Shown: positions 16,688-25,434 of the stretch, one piece after another
Layout of the letters: each line of letters starts with the position of its first letter
Numbering within the stretch: the first letter of the stretch is position 1
Origin: Rathayibacter sp. VKM Ac-2804
GTDB taxonomy: Bacteria > Actinomycetota > Actinomycetes > Actinomycetales > Microbacteriaceae
Assembly: GCF_009866655.1 (NCBI RefSeq)
Contig: NZ_CP047420.1
Span: forward strand, 3,100,001 to 3,164,000
Reading direction: 5' to 3'
Length of the DNA stretch: 64,000 nucleotides
Program-made: the position numbers and the translations under genes
Notes under the pieces: generated by a model
What the model saw: the letters and a program-made list of their open reading frames with translations, nothing else
Databases searched by the model: none
What the model was told of the DNA's origin: nothing

Positions 16688-17527
16688 TCATGCCCGCTTT
16701 CCGGAGGACCACGGGGCGATGAGGCGCCCGATCAGGCCGACGAGGCCGTAGCCGATCAGGGCCACCGCCGCGCAGAGGAGGAAGAGCGCCCAGACACGCG
16801 GTGAGTTCAGCGAGACCTGCGCCGCGACCAGGATCGGCCCGACCCCGGTCTCGATCTTGCCGAAGTACTCCCCCAGGATCGCGCCGAGGAAGGCCGCGGG
16901 GACCGCGATCTGCAGCGCCGAGAGGATGTTCGGCAGAGCGGCGATCGCGCGGACCTTGCGCAGCTGGGTGAACTTGGTGCCGCCGTAGACGGTCACGACG
17001 TCGAGCGACGCCTTGTCGGCCGCCTTGAGGCCGAGCAGGCTGCCGACGACGGTGGTGAAGAAGACCGAGAGCCCGGCGAGGAAGATCGCGGTGGCGCTCG
17101 GCTGCCCCGGCGCGTCGGAGCCGCCGAGGATGAGGAGCACGAGCGTCCCGATCGCCACGATCGGCACGCAGTAGGTGACGACCGCGAGCTGGGAGACGAT
17201 CCCCTCCAGCCACGGCACGACCAGGACGAGCGCGGACAGCACCAGGGCGACCAGGTTGCCCCAGAAGTAGCCGACCGCGGCCTCGCCGATCGTCACCGAG
17301 AAGTTCGCCCAGTAGAAGGCGGGCCCGTCCTCGGCGATGGTCTGCGCGACCTGGATCGGCGTGGGGACCGGCGCATAGGTCGTGCCGCCGGTGGGGGCGG
17401 TGACCAGGGCGATCAGCCACCAGACGGCGACGATGCCGACGATGCCGATCAGCCCCGACGCCCAGGGCGGCAGGGAGCGCGAGCGGCGCTCGGTCGTCGG
17501 GACGGGAGCGGGGAGCAGCGTGGCCAC
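16688..17527 (-). CDS. ABC importer permease (SsuC/TauC family), second subunit
   Basis: 279 residues with about six membrane helices. The EAA loop is around VYGGTKFTQLRKVRAIAALP (about residues 178-197). The GTG start at 17525-17527 lies eight bases after the ATPase stop, with GAGG six bases upstream. Third gene of the substrate-binding protein, ATPase, permease, permease operon. Confidence 0.88.
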   Translation of the reverse strand: MATLLPAPVPTTERRSRSLPPWASGLIGIVGIVAVWWLIALVTAPTGGTTYAPVPTPIQVAQTIAEDGPAFYWANFSVTIGEAAVGYFWGNLVALVLSALVLVVPWLEGIVSQLAVVTYCVPIVAIGTLVLLILGGSDAPGQPSATAIFLAGLSVFFTTVVGSLLGLKAADKASLDVVTVYGGTKFTQLRKVRAIAALPNILSALQIAVPAAFLGAILGEYFGKIETGVGPILVAAQVSLNSPRVWALFLLCAAVALIGYGLVGLIGRLIAPWSSGKRA

Positions 17528-17535
17528 GGTGCGCC

Positions 17536-18363
17536 TCAGTGGTCGTCGGCGGCCGCGCCGCCGTCGCCGAACAGCAGCTCGGACGCCTGGTCGACGTACG
17601 CGTGGAACTCGGGGGTGCGCTGCATCTCGGGGGTGCGCGGACGGGGCAGGTCGATCTCGATGATCTCCTTGACCCGGCCGGGCCGCGGGCTCATCACGGC
17701 GACCTGGTCGGAGAGGAAGATCGCCTCTGAGATGCCGTGGGTGACGAGGAGGGTCGTGGCAGGCTTCTCGGTCCAGATCCGCAGCAGCTCGAGGTTGAGC
17801 TTCTGCCTCGTCATGTCGTCGAGCGCGCCGAACGGCTCGTCGAGCAGCAGCACCTCGGGCTTGAGGATGAGGCAGCGGGCGATCGAGACGCGCTGGCGCA
17901 TGCCGCCGGAGAGCTGCGCCGGCTTCGCCTTCTCGAAGCCGCGCAGGCCCACGAGGTCGATCAGCTCGTCGATGTAGGACTGGTCGACCGACTTGCCCGC
18001 GATCTCGAACGGGAGGCGGATGTTCGACATCACGCTGCGCCAGGGCAGGAGCGCGTGGTCCTGGAAGGCGATGCCGAGCTTGTTGTCGCGGCGCAGCTCC
18101 TTGGGCGTGCGGCCGTCCACCCGGATAGAGCCCGAGGTGGGCTCCTCCAGCCCCGCGAGAATGCGCAGGATGGTGGACTTGCCGCAGCCCGAGGGGCCGA
18201 GGAGCGCGAGGAAGCTGCCCTGGTCGGTGTGCAGATCGGTGTCCTGCAGCGCGGTGACGCTGCGAGAGCCCATCCGGAACGTCTTCGACAGGCCGTGGAT
18301 CTGGATGCCGGTGCCGCCGGCACCCTGCTCGCGCAGAGTGCCGGCGTCGGTCGTGTCGGTCAC
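17536..18363 (-). CDS. ABC importer ATP-binding protein (SsuB/TauB family)
   Basis: 275 residues. Walker A is GPSGCGKST (about residues 57-65), the Q-loop is [10 protein letters not shown], the signature is LSGGMRQR (about 149) and Walker B is [13 protein letters not shown], with the switch His in VTHGISEA. It energises the two permeases downstream. The GTG start at 18361-18363 follows GGAGGG at eight bases; the open frame continues upstream only as antisense Arg/Pro sequence. Confidence 0.92.
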   Translation of the reverse strand: MTDTTDAGTLREQGAGGTGIQIHGLSKTFRMGSRSVTALQDTDLHTDQGSFLALLGPSGCGKSTILRILAGLEEPTSGSIRVDGRTPKELRRDNKLGIAFQDHALLPWRSVMSNIRLPFEIAGKSVDQSYIDELIDLVGLRGFEKAKPAQLSGGMRQRVSIARCLILKPEVLLLDEPFGALDDMTRQKLNLELLRIWTEKPATTLLVTHGISEAIFLSDQVAVMSPRPGRVKEIIEIDLPRPRTPEMQRTPEFHAYVDQASELLFGDGGAAADDH

Positions 18364-18401
18364 GAGTGGTGCCCTCCGTGGTGCTGGTTCGATGACCGCG
18401 G

Positions 18402-19493
18402 TCAGGCGGCGTACTTGACGAGGTCGGGGTTCTCCTCGTAGACCTCGGCGAGGAGGCTCATGTCGAAGAGGTCGGCGGCGTCGACCTCGATGCCGGCGCC
18501 CGAGAGCGACGCGAGCGTCTCCTCCTGGAGGCTGTCCGAGATCGTGAAGAGGCCGTTCGAGGCGGTCTCGTCCGAGACGACGAGCTCCTCCGACTGGATA
18601 GTGGAGCCCTTCTTGGAGGACTCCTCGTCGAGGCCGAGGTCCTTGCCGTAGGTCTCGATCGCGAGCATCGCGCCGGCCTCCGGGTCGTTGACCGCGTCGG
18701 TCCAGCCCTTGATCTCGGCGACGAGGAACGCCTTGAGCGCCTCGCGCTTGTCCGCGATGGCCATGTCGGTGACGGTGAAGGTCTCGGCGACGAACGGGAG
18801 GCCGTTGTCGGCGAAGGGCAGGTTGACGACCTCGTAGCCCTCGGCGGCGACGGTGATCGCCTCGTTGGTCAGGTAGGCGATGAATCCGTCGACCGTGCCG
18901 TTGATCAGCACGGACGGGTCGTACTCGACCGGGACGACCGTGAGGTCGGACTCGGAGAGGCCGTTCGCCTTGAGCAGCGCCTGGAAGAGAGAGGTGTTCG
19001 ACGCCTGGACGCCGATCTTCTTGCCGGCCAGGTCCGCGGGGGTGGCGATGTTGCCGGCGGTCGCGATCGAGAGGACCGTGAACGGGTTCTTCTGGTAGGT
19101 CGCGCCGATGATCTTGAGCGGCGCCTCCTGGGTCGCGACGACGGTGCCGACCGAGACGGCGTCGCTCAGCGCGACGTCGGCCGAGCCCGAGAGCAGCTCG
19201 GCGGTGCCGGTGGAGGGGCCCGCGGTCAGCGTGACGCCGGCGAGGCCGGCCTCGGTGTAGTAGCCCTTGGAGTCGGCGAAGAACTCGCCCGCGAACTCCT
19301 CGTTCTTGATCCAGGAGAGCTGGACCTTCAGGGTGCCGAGGTCGCCGCCGTCCTCGGCCGAGGCGCCGGAGGAGTCGGAGGCGCAGGAGGCGAGGACGGA
19401 GACTCCGCCGAGGGCGAGACCGGCGACGCCGGCCATGCGCAGGACGCTGCGGCGGTCGAAGGTCTGCGCGGTGCGGAAGGGCGACAGGGGCAA
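18402..19493 (-). CDS. ABC importer substrate-binding lipoprotein (NMT1/SsuA-like)
   Basis: 363 residues. Twin Arg at 14-15, a hydrophobic stretch, and a lipobox LASC with Cys37 mark a secreted lipoprotein, possibly exported by Tat. The mature part begins [18 protein letters not shown] and has [13 protein letters not shown] and [12 protein letters not shown], typical of the THI5/NMT1-SsuA superfamily that binds pyrimidine precursors, sulfonates or similar small compounds. The ligand is not predictable. The TTG start at 19491-19493 is chosen because GAGGAGT lies five bases upstream and it keeps the twin-Arg motif. Confidence 0.87.
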   Translation of the reverse strand: MPLSPFRTAQTFDRRSVLRMAGVAGLALGGVSVLASCASDSSGASAEDGGDLGTLKVQLSWIKNEEFAGEFFADSKGYYTEAGLAGVTLTAGPSTGTAELLSGSADVALSDAVSVGTVVATQEAPLKIIGATYQKNPFTVLSIATAGNIATPADLAGKKIGVQASNTSLFQALLKANGLSESDLTVVPVEYDPSVLINGTVDGFIAYLTNEAITVAAEGYEVVNLPFADNGLPFVAETFTVTDMAIADKREALKAFLVAEIKGWTDAVNDPEAGAMLAIETYGKDLGLDEESSKKGSTIQSEELVVSDETASNGLFTISDSLQEETLASLSGAGIEVDAADLFDMSLLAEVYEENPDLVKYAA

Positions 19494-19720
19494 GGGGGAC
19501 TCCTCGGGTAAGGCGGTGGAAGCTGCTGTGGTGCGCGGGTCGCGACGGGTGCCCTGCCGGGCGCGCCAAGCCGCGCCGATCGGGGTGCCTCGACGCTATC
19601 CTCGGGAGATTTCTCCGGTGTGTCCGCAGATTTCGCGGGTATTAAGGGTCTCACGGATCCGCCAACGATCCGACCGCTCCGCCCGTCCCTCCCGGCGGAT
19701 CGACTGAGGCCCCTCTCAGC

Positions 19721-21013
19721 TCAGCCGAGCGGCTTGAACGCGAGATCCGCGGCCGTCACGGCATCGCGAGGCACGAGTGCGAAGCGCGTGAAGCCGGCAG
19801 CGGCGGCCCGGTCGAGCAGCGGTGTGAGGTTCTTGGCGCGGCGCTCGAGGCGCACGCGGGAGCCGGCGGCGATCAGCTCCTGCTTGAGGGCGAGCAGCAG
19901 CTCGGGGGCGGCGTCGCGCTCGTGCACGAGGACGATCGCGTCCGGCCGCTCGTCGAGCGGCACGTCGATCAGCTCGACGATCCGCTCGAAGCCGATCGAG
20001 AAGCCGCAGGCCGCCACCTCCTGGCCGAGGAACCGGCCGATCATGCCGTCGTAGCGCCCGCCGCCGCCGACCGACGAGCCGGAGGAGGGGTGTGCGATCT
20101 CGAAGATGGTGCCGGTGTAGTAGCCCATCCCGCGCACGAGCGTGGGGTCGAAGCGGAGCGAGACGCCGGTCGGCAGCGAGCGCAGCGACCGGGCGAGCGT
20201 CTCGAGGGCGAGCACCGCCTCCGGGTCGATTCCCTCGGGCAGCACGCCGAGAATCGCGGACTGCTCGAGCGCCACTCCCCCGGCGGCGACGTCCGCCTCG
20301 ATACGGGCGAGGTAGCCGCCGAGCACGGCCGCGGCGTCCGGTCCGTCGGCCTCGAGCTCGGCGACGACTCCGCTCGCGCCGATCTTGTCGAGCTTGTCGA
20401 TCGAGATGAGGGCCGGGCCGAAGCGCTCGGGCGCGAAGCCGCAGTGCTCGAGGATGCCGGTGAGGATCCGGCGGTCGTTGATGCGGATGGTGCACTCGCG
20501 CAGGCCCAGGGTGTCGAGGGCCGCGGCGGTGGCGGTGATCAGCTCGACCTCGGCGAGCTGCCCCGGCTCGCCGATGATGTCGATGTCGCACTGCACGAAC
20601 TGGCGGTAGCGACCCTTCTGCGGGCGCTCGGCGCGCCAGACCGGGGCGATCTGGACCGAGCGGAAGACGGTCGGCAGCTCGGCGCGGTGGCTGGCGTAGA
20701 AGCGGGCGAGCGGGACGGTGAGGTCGAAGCGGAGGCCGAGGTCGGCGAGGCCCGAGGCGTCGTCGGCGGCGGCCGCCGCGGCGAGGTCGTCGTGCGAGAG
20801 GCCGCGGCGCAGCACGCTGAAGGCGAGCTTCTCGTTGTCGCCGCCGAGGCCCGAGTGCAGGCGCTCGAAGTCCTCGACGACCGGGGTCTCGATCTCGTCG
20901 AAGCCGTGCGCCGCGTAGACCCGGCGGATCACTCCGAGCGCGTGCTCGCGCTTCGCCTTGTCGGCCGGGAGGAAGTCGCGCATGCCGCGGGGCGGGGTGA
21001 TCGCAGAAGCCAT
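19721..21013 (-). CDS. hisS: Histidyl-tRNA synthetase
   Basis: 430 residues, a class II aminoacyl-tRNA synthetase. Motif 2 is VFRSVQIAPVWRAERPQKGR with FVQCDIDIIG following (about residues 118-146). The histidine-specific segments RGMGYYTGTIFEI (about 288) and GGGGRYDGMI are seen, and motif 3 is CGFSIGFERI. The C-terminal anticodon-binding domain is present. The ATG at 21011-21013 follows GGGAG at nine bases. Confidence 0.96.
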   Translation of the reverse strand: MASAITPPRGMRDFLPADKAKREHALGVIRRVYAAHGFDEIETPVVEDFERLHSGLGGDNEKLAFSVLRRGLSHDDLAAAAAADDASGLADLGLRFDLTVPLARFYASHRAELPTVFRSVQIAPVWRAERPQKGRYRQFVQCDIDIIGEPGQLAEVELITATAAALDTLGLRECTIRINDRRILTGILEHCGFAPERFGPALISIDKLDKIGASGVVAELEADGPDAAAVLGGYLARIEADVAAGGVALEQSAILGVLPEGIDPEAVLALETLARSLRSLPTGVSLRFDPTLVRGMGYYTGTIFEIAHPSSGSSVGGGGRYDGMIGRFLGQEVAACGFSIGFERIVELIDVPLDERPDAIVLVHERDAAPELLLALKQELIAAGSRVRLERRAKNLTPLLDRAAAAGFTRFALVPRDAVTAADLAFKPLG

Positions 21014-21150
21014 GCGGCGATTCTCCCAGACCGTCGACCGGTGTTCTCCGGCCCTCCGCGCCGCCGTCGTCCGGCCGGTCGGGGGTGTCGGCTAGGCTCG
21101 CCGCGCTCGCGCGGTCAGGGGGATCGCCGCGACTCGACGAGGGGGACTCG

Positions 21151-22152
21151 ATGGAGACGCACGCTGATGCCGGCATCGTCGCGGAGGGGGTGTCGCGGGC
21201 GTTCGGGTCCGTGCACGCCGTGCGCGACGCCAGCTTCGAGGCCCGGCCTGGTGAGGTCACCGCGCTGATCGGGCCCAACGGCGCGGGCAAGACGACGCTG
21301 ATGCTGCTGCTCGCGACGCTGCTGCGCCCCGACGCCGGCCGGCTGCGGGTGGCCGGGCACGACCCGGTCGAGGAGTCGGCCGCCGTGCGCGCCGCGCTCG
21401 GCTGGATGCCCGACGTGCTCGGCTCCTGGGCGAGCCTGACCTGCCGGGAGACCCTGCGGACGACGGGGCAGCTGTATGGGCTGCCACGCCCGGATGCCGA
21501 GGCCCGGGCGGACGAGCTGCTCGGGCTCGTGGATCTGGTCGAGTTCGGCGACCGGCCGACCCGGGTGCTCTCGCGCGGCCAGAAGCAGCGGCTGAGCCTC
21601 GCCCGAGCGCTCGTGCACGACCCGTCGGTGCTGGTGCTCGACGAGCCTGCCTCGGGGCTCGATCCCGGCGCGCGGATCGCGCTGCGCGACCTCGTGCTGC
21701 GGCTCGCCGGCGAGGGGCGCACGGTGCTGGTCTCGAGTCACGTGCTCTCCGAGCTCGACGAGATGGCGACCGCGGCGGTCTACCTCGACGGCGGAGTGAC
21801 GGCCTCGCAGGAGGCGGTCGCGCGCGCGTCGCGGGCACTGCGGGCCTGGCGGATCGACGCGGTGCGGCCGCGCGGGGCGGAGCTCGCCGAGGTCGTCGAG
21901 CGGCTGACGGGCGTGCCGGTCCGAGTGGAGCGCGACGCGGCCCTCGTGCCGGTCGTCAACGATGCGGCGGCGGCCGAGCTGCTCGCGCGGCTGGTGTCGG
22001 CCGGGGTCGCGGTCAGCCGCTTCGCGCCGGCGGTGGGTGAGCTGGAGCACACCTTCTCGGATCTGACCCGCTCGGCCGGGGAGCCGGGGAGTGCCGCGCG
22101 GCCGGGGAGTGCCGCGCAACCGCGCACCGAGAACGAGGAGGACGCCCGATGA
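21151..22152 (+). CDS. ABC-2 type transporter ATP-binding protein
   Basis: 333 residues. Walker A is GPNGAGKTT (about residues 43-51), the signature is LSRGQKQRL (about 146) and Walker B is VLVLDEPASGLDPGAR, with HVLSELDEM after it. The C-terminal 100 residues are the variable domain seen in ATPases of CcmA/NatA type. The ATG at 21151 follows GAGGGGGA. It overlaps the next gene by four bases (ATGA), so the pair form an exporter of unknown substrate. Confidence 0.9.
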   Translation: METHADAGIVAEGVSRAFGSVHAVRDASFEARPGEVTALIGPNGAGKTTLMLLLATLLRPDAGRLRVAGHDPVEESAAVRAALGWMPDVLGSWASLTCRETLRTTGQLYGLPRPDAEARADELLGLVDLVEFGDRPTRVLSRGQKQRLSLARALVHDPSVLVLDEPASGLDPGARIALRDLVLRLAGEGRTVLVSSHVLSELDEMATAAVYLDGGVTASQEAVARASRALRAWRIDAVRPRGAELAEVVERLTGVPVRVERDAALVPVVNDAAAAELLARLVSAGVAVSRFAPAVGELEHTFSDLTRSAGEPGSAARPGSAAQPRTENEEDAR

Positions 22153-23201
22153 GCGCCGAGACCACCGCCCGGCCGCTGCCCTTCCTGCAGGGCGTCGGCA
22201 TCGTCCTCCGGCTCGAGCTCGCGCAGCGGGTGCGCGGGACCTCGTCCTTCGTCCTGCTCGGGCTGTTCTTCCTGCTGGTCGGCGCGGTCACCGGGCTGCT
22301 GGTGGTCGCGACCGGCGTCTTCTCGGGCAGCGGCGCCGTCGTGGGCGGCTTCCTCTACTCGACCCTCGTCTACTTCGTGCTGCTGCTGGGCAGCCTGGTG
22401 ACGCCCGCGCTCTCCGGCACGGCCGTGAACGGCGACCGCGACGCGGGGACCCTCGCGACGACGCAGGTCACCCTCGTGACCACGGCGCAGCTCGTGCTCG
22501 GCAAGTTCGTCTCGGCCTGGCTGGTCGCGCTGGCGTTCCTCGCGAGCACGGTCCCGTTCCTGCTCGTCGCCGTCGGGGTCGGCGGGGTGTCGCTCGCCTC
22601 CGCGTCGGTCTCGGTGCTCGTGCTCGCGGTGCAGCTGGGCGTCGTCGCGGCGATCGGAGTGGGTCTCAGCGGGATCCTCGACCGGCCGCTGATGTCGGTC
22701 GTCACCACCTACCTGGTGGTCGCGGCGATGAGCGTCGGGTCGCTGATCGCGTTCGGGCTGCTGACGGCGGTCACGACCACGGAGCAGCAGACCGTCTTCG
22801 TCGACGACGACGAGGGTATCTGCGGACCGGACTACGAGACGCAGGTGGCGCGGGCCGACTACTACTGGGGGCTGCTCGCGCTGAACCCGTTCGTCGTGCT
22901 GGCCGACGCCGTCCCGCCGCAGCTCGACGAGTACGGCTCGCCGGAGGACCTGTTCACCGGGCTCTCGCTGCTGGTGCGGCAGGCGCAGATCGCGCCGGAG
23001 CCGGTCGTCGAGCTCTCCTGCTCCGGCTACACCGGCTCGACGCGGCCGAACACTGCGGAGGAGGTCTTCGACGCGACCGTCCCGTCCTGGTTCGTCGGTC
23101 TGACGCTGCAGCTGGTGCTCGCGGTCGGGCTGCTGCTCGGCGCGATCCGCCGGACGGCGACGCCGGCGGCGCGCCTGCCCCGCGGGCGCCGGGTCGCCTG
23201 A
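22149..23201 (+). CDS. ABC-2 type transporter permease
   Basis: 350 residues with about six membrane helices. Residues about 30-55 and 65-85 form the first two. The segment GTAVNGDRDAGTLATTQVT near residue 95 is typical of ABC-2/NosY-type permeases. A large extracellular loop (about 215-305) with three Cys separates the last helix. Translation is coupled to the ATPase by an ATGA overlap. Confidence 0.87.
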   Translation: MSAETTARPLPFLQGVGIVLRLELAQRVRGTSSFVLLGLFFLLVGAVTGLLVVATGVFSGSGAVVGGFLYSTLVYFVLLLGSLVTPALSGTAVNGDRDAGTLATTQVTLVTTAQLVLGKFVSAWLVALAFLASTVPFLLVAVGVGGVSLASASVSVLVLAVQLGVVAAIGVGLSGILDRPLMSVVTTYLVVAAMSVGSLIAFGLLTAVTTTEQQTVFVDDDEGICGPDYETQVARADYYWGLLALNPFVVLADAVPPQLDEYGSPEDLFTGLSLLVRQAQIAPEPVVELSCSGYTGSTRPNTAEEVFDATVPSWFVGLTLQLVLAVGLLLGAIRRTATPAARLPRGRRVA

Positions 23202-23214
23202 CGGTCGGCCTTCC

Positions 23215-23279
23215 TGCTGATCGAGCAGCCCGCGCCTCATGCTGATCGAGTAGCCCGCGGAGCGGGCGTATCGAGATCC
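23215..23279 (+). repeat. Hairpin repeat family A (half copy plus full copy)
   Basis: Half copy from 23215, full element 23240-23279. Inner stem GCCCGC/GCGGGC, triloop GGA, internal loop GTA/GTA, outer TCGA/TCGA. Lies between the convergent permease and mazG genes. Confidence 0.82.
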
Positions 23280-23304
23280 CCGTGATCAGCACTCGAGGCG
23301 ACAG

Positions 23305-23958
23305 TCACCCCTCCCGGCGCTCCAACTCCACCGCGCGGATCTCGTCCTGCAGGTCGCGCGTCGCCGTGCGCAGCGCGCGCTCGGCGTCGAGCCCCTGCGC
23401 CCGCGCCGACGCGACGATCGCGAGCAGCAGCGGGCCGAGGTCCTCCTCCGACTCGATCGGCAGCGGCCCCTCCCCCGCGTCGACGATGCCGAGCGTGGTG
23501 GCCTTGCCGATCACCTTGTCGGCCAGCGCGAGAGCGGGCATGCCCTGCGGGATCCCATCGAGGACGCTCGTGCGGTGCGGCTTCTCGGTCTTCTTCAGCT
23601 CGTCCCAGACGGCGATGACGTCGTCGGCCGTCTCCGCGGTCGCATCGCCGAAGACGTGCGGGTGGCGCCCGATCATCTTGGCGTTCATGTGCGCCGCGAC
23701 GTCCTCGATGGTGAACGGCTCCGGTCCGTCGGCGGCGAGGTCGGAGTGGAACAGCACCTGGTAGAGCACGTCGCCGAGCTCCTCGATCAGGTCGGCCCGG
23801 TCGCCGGCCTCGATCGCGTCGACAAGCTCGTGCGACTCCTCGATCAGGTAGCGCACGAGCGACTCGTGAGTCTGCTCGGCGTCCCACGGGCAGCCGCCCG
23901 GGGCGCGGAGGACGTGGACGGTGCGGATGAGCTCGTCGAGCCGGGGATGCGCGGTCAC
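23305..23958 (-). CDS. mazG: MazG nucleoside triphosphate pyrophosphohydrolase
   Basis: 217 residues. Hydrolyses (d)NTPs to monophosphate and pyrophosphate, limiting misincorporation or ppGpp build-up. The first MazG domain carries GGCPWDAEQTHESL (about residues 21-34), EESHELVDAIE and EELGDVLYQVLFHSD, the E-x2-E...E-x2-D metal site. The second half keeps only part of a second domain (WDELKKTEK, LPALLLADK-like). The GTG at 23956-23958 follows GAGGA. It is co-directional with mfd, as in other actinobacteria. Confidence 0.9.
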   Translation of the reverse strand: MTAHPRLDELIRTVHVLRAPGGCPWDAEQTHESLVRYLIEESHELVDAIEAGDRADLIEELGDVLYQVLFHSDLAADGPEPFTIEDVAAHMNAKMIGRHPHVFGDATAETADDVIAVWDELKKTEKPHRTSVLDGIPQGMPALALADKVIGKATTLGIVDAGEGPLPIESEEDLGPLLLAIVASARAQGLDAERALRTATRDLQDEIRAVELERREG

Positions 23959-24113
23959 CCGGCCATCCTCGCATCCGCTCTCGTGCCCTGATCCGTGGAT
24001 ACCGGTCGCGCGGCCGCCGTCGCGGGCCGCACATCCGCCGGTCATCGGCGCGTAACACGCGCCGACTACGGTGACCGCGGGACGCGACCGCGGCCCGGAA
24101 CAGGAACGCCACC

Positions 24114-25142
24114 GTGACCGTCACCCCTCCCGCCACCGGCACCGCCCTCGATCGCGGCGCCCCGCCGAGCGCCGAGCTGCACATCCACATCGAGGGCACG
24201 ATCGAGCCCGAGCACATCGTCGAGATGGCGCGCCGCAACGGCATCGCGCTGCCGACGGAGGACCTCGACGCCCTGCGCGCGCGCTACGCCTTCCAGGACC
24301 TCGCCTCCTTCCTCGAGCTGCACTACTCGAACCTCACCGTCCTGAAGACGGAGCGCGACTTCTTCGAGCTGGCCACCGGCTACCTCGATCGCGCGAAGCT
24401 GGCGAACGTCCGCCGCGCCGAGATCTTCTTCGATCCGCAGACGCACCTGGGCAACGGGGTCGCACTCGACGTCGTGATGGGCGGGCTCACCCGTGCGCTC
24501 GGGCGGAGCGAGGAGACGCACGGCATCTCGACCGACCTCATCATGTGCTTCCTGCGCGACCTCGGGGCCGACGCGGCCGACGAGATGCTGACGGCGATCC
24601 TCCCCTACCGCGAGCACATCATCGGCGTGGGGCTCGACTCGAACGAGGTCGGCTTCGGGCCGGAGCTCTTCATCGACGTCTACGCGCGGGCCGCGGCGGA
24701 GGGCCTGCACCTCGTCGCGCACGCGGGCGAGGAGGGCGGCCCGGAGACGGTCGCCGAGACCCTCGAGCTGCTGAAGGTGGAGCGGATCGATCACGGCATC
24801 CGGGCGATGGAGGACCCGGCGGTCGTGGCGATGCTCCGTGTGCAGGGCGTGCCGATCACGGTCTGCCCGCTGTCGAACGTGGCGCTGCGCGCCGTCGACA
24901 CGATGAAGGACCACCCGCTGCCGGCGATGCTCGACGCGGGACTGATCGTCACGGTGTCCAGCGACGACCCGCCGTACTTCGGCGGCTACGTCGACGCGAA
25001 CTACCGCGCGCTGGTCGAGGAGCTCGGGATGGACGACGCGCAGCTCGAGCGCCTCGCGCTCAACTCCTTCGACGCCGCCTTCATCTCCGCCGAGGACCGC
25101 ACCCGCTGGCAGGCCGAGGTCCGCGCCCACTTCGCGTCCTGA
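24114..25142 (+). CDS. add: Adenosine/adenine deaminase family protein
   Basis: 342 residues. A zinc-dependent (beta/alpha)8 deaminase. Metal and catalytic residues are seen in ELHIHIEGTIEP (about residues 21-32), LVAHAGEEGGP (about 201), ERIDHGIRAMED and SSDDPPYFGGY (about 283). The last segment is close to the SDDPAYFGGY form I associate with adenine deaminases of the Aah1 type rather than adenosine deaminases, so the true substrate may be adenine. The GTG start follows ACAGGAA weakly. A family-B palindrome lies just past the stop. Confidence 0.88.
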   Translation: MTVTPPATGTALDRGAPPSAELHIHIEGTIEPEHIVEMARRNGIALPTEDLDALRARYAFQDLASFLELHYSNLTVLKTERDFFELATGYLDRAKLANVRRAEIFFDPQTHLGNGVALDVVMGGLTRALGRSEETHGISTDLIMCFLRDLGADAADEMLTAILPYREHIIGVGLDSNEVGFGPELFIDVYARAAAEGLHLVAHAGEEGGPETVAETLELLKVERIDHGIRAMEDPAVVAMLRVQGVPITVCPLSNVALRAVDTMKDHPLPAMLDAGLIVTVSSDDPPYFGGYVDANYRALVEELGMDDAQLERLALNSFDAAFISAEDRTRWQAEVRAHFAS

Positions 25143-25148
25143 CCCCCT

Positions 25149-25211
25149 CCGCGAGATGCCACTTGTGCACGCGACACGCCGTGAAAGGCGTGCACAAGTG
25201 GCATCTCGCGG
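25149..25211. repeat. Palindromic repeat family B, copy 2
   Basis: Perfect 22-base arms (25149-25170, 25190-25211). The loop again contains CGACACGCC. It lies between the convergent deaminase and the small acidic ORF. Confidence 0.85.
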
Positions 25212-25217
25212 GGAGGG

Positions 25218-25382
25218 CTAGCCCTCGGGGTGCGGGGCGAGGTCGGGGGTCGCGCGGTCGAGGTCGGCGGCCTCCTCCTCGGGGCGGGGGGCGATCGTCT
25301 CGTCCTCCTCGAGCTCGGGGATGCTCGGCTCGTCGGGAGCGGGGATGCGCGGCGGGACGGAGTGCTCGTCGGAGGCGGTCAT
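25218..25382 (-). CDS. Small acidic protein, 54 aa
   Basis: Begins MTASDEHSVPPRIPAPDEP and ends DLAPHPEG before a TAG at 25218-25220. About a third of the residues are Asp/Glu, and Pro is frequent, so it is likely disordered. A clear GAAGGA site six bases before the ATG supports real translation. It follows mfd on the same strand with a gap of about 52 bases. No family recognised. Confidence 0.55.
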   Translation of the reverse strand: MTASDEHSVPPRIPAPDEPSIPELEEDETIAPRPEEEAADLDRATPDLAPHPEG

Positions 25383-25434
25383 GATCGGTCCTTCGTTCGG
25401 GGTCGGAACCGGCGCGCGGGCGGCACGGCGGCGG

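Noticed and set aside
19494..19720. TPP riboswitch before the NMT1-like binding-protein gene
   Set aside because: The conserved CTGAGA and ACCTGATCTGG-type segments are absent, so thiamine-precursor transport cannot be inferred from the leader.
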